A stretch of DNA of 5,838 bases from GSA-30 sp036568765 (GTDB lineage Bacteria > Pseudomonadota > Gammaproteobacteria > Xanthomonadales > Rhodanobacteraceae), in the NCBI RefSeq assembly GCF_036568765.1, contig NZ_DATCRY010000223.1, positions 1 through 5,838 of the forward strand, in the 5' to 3' direction. Within the stretch, counting starts at the first letter, position 1, and each line of letters begins with the position of its first letter. The notes under the pieces were generated by a model. It was given only the letters and a program-made list of their open reading frames with translations, did not search any database and was not told the DNA's origin. Made by a program: the position numbers and the translations under genes. Positions 5,722 to 5,838 of the stretch are shown here, one piece after another.

Positions 5722-5793
5722 TGTGGGAGCGACTTTAGTCGCGACAATCGTGCCTCACCGCAAGTCCTTGTCGCGACTGAAGTCGCTCCCACA
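5722..5793. repeat. REP-type inverted pair (BIME-like)
   Basis: Arms 5722-5747 and 5768-5793 (26 bases each) are reverse complements apart from one position that would still form a G-U pair in RNA; the loop is 20 bases. Each arm is itself an imperfect palindrome around GCGACTTTAGTCGC or GCGACTGAAGTCGC. The GTGGGAGCGACTTCAGTCGC type is a frequent extragenic repeat in Pseudomonas and Xanthomonadales genomes, and such elements are associated with RAYT transposases elsewhere in the host genome. No transposase gene is in this window. The sequence that follows, 5794-5838, contains no gene or site I can support. Confidence 0.85.
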
Positions 5794-5838
5794 ACGATAG
5801 GATCCGCTTTCGCTATATTCGGGCGATTGAGAGGTTTT

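Noticed and set aside
5814..5819. TATATT as a -10 box for a gene beyond the right edge.
   Set aside because: No suitable -35 sequence lies 16-18 bases upstream and the window ends before any start codon can be seen.

Overview
The window looks like a chromosomal segment of a motile gammaproteobacterium of the Xanthomonadales/Lysobacterales type (Dyella, Rhodanobacter, Luteibacter or Xanthomonas relatives). This rests on moderately high GC, protein sequences typical of the group, intergenic repeats built on CCCTCACCCCAACCC/GGGAGAGGG arms, and a REP pair of the GTGGGAGCGACTTCAGTCGC type. The taxonomic call is inference; no rRNA or other marker gene is present.

Layout from left to right. Positions 1-855 (+) hold the 3' part of a TMEM43-family membrane protein gene whose start lies outside the window. 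Positions 856-1173 are a gene-free junction between two convergent genes. It is filled by a repeat cluster: a perfect 33-bp inverted repeat enclosing three tandem 74-bp units. Five minus-strand genes follow, which in transcription order (right to left) are: a soluble MCP-type chemoreceptor (5464-4154), flgA (4157-3453), flgM (3332-3024), flgN (3020-2574) and a degenerate EAL-HDOD protein (2448-1174). Positions 5465-5838 carry no gene. They hold the promoter of the chemoreceptor gene, a diverged copy of the repeat family seen at 860-1152, and a REP-type inverted pair.

The five genes form a flagellar regulation and assembly block. Two promoters can be read directly. One is a sigma-54 type -24/-12 element (5530-5545) 55 nt or so ahead of the chemoreceptor gene; that gene shares an ATGA overlap with flgA, so the two should be co-transcribed and translationally coupled. 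The other is a near-consensus sigma-28 (FliA) promoter (3385-3411) in front of flgM-flgN. This fits the known hierarchy: RpoN-dependent expression of structural and assembly genes such as the P-ring chaperone FlgA comes first. FlgM and FlgN, the anti-sigma factor and the hook-filament junction chaperone, are then made under the sigma factor FlgM inhibits. The EAL-HDOD gene closing the block has lost the residues needed for c-di-GMP hydrolysis and is probably a protein-interaction regulator.

The points most worth a second look are the chemoreceptor coupled to flgA, whose C-terminus resembles a CZB zinc-binding domain that has lost ligands; the degenerate EAL-HDOD partner; and the repeat family whose non-palindromic linker is conserved at both ends of the flagellar block. 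I see no clear undescribed defence or mobile system here.
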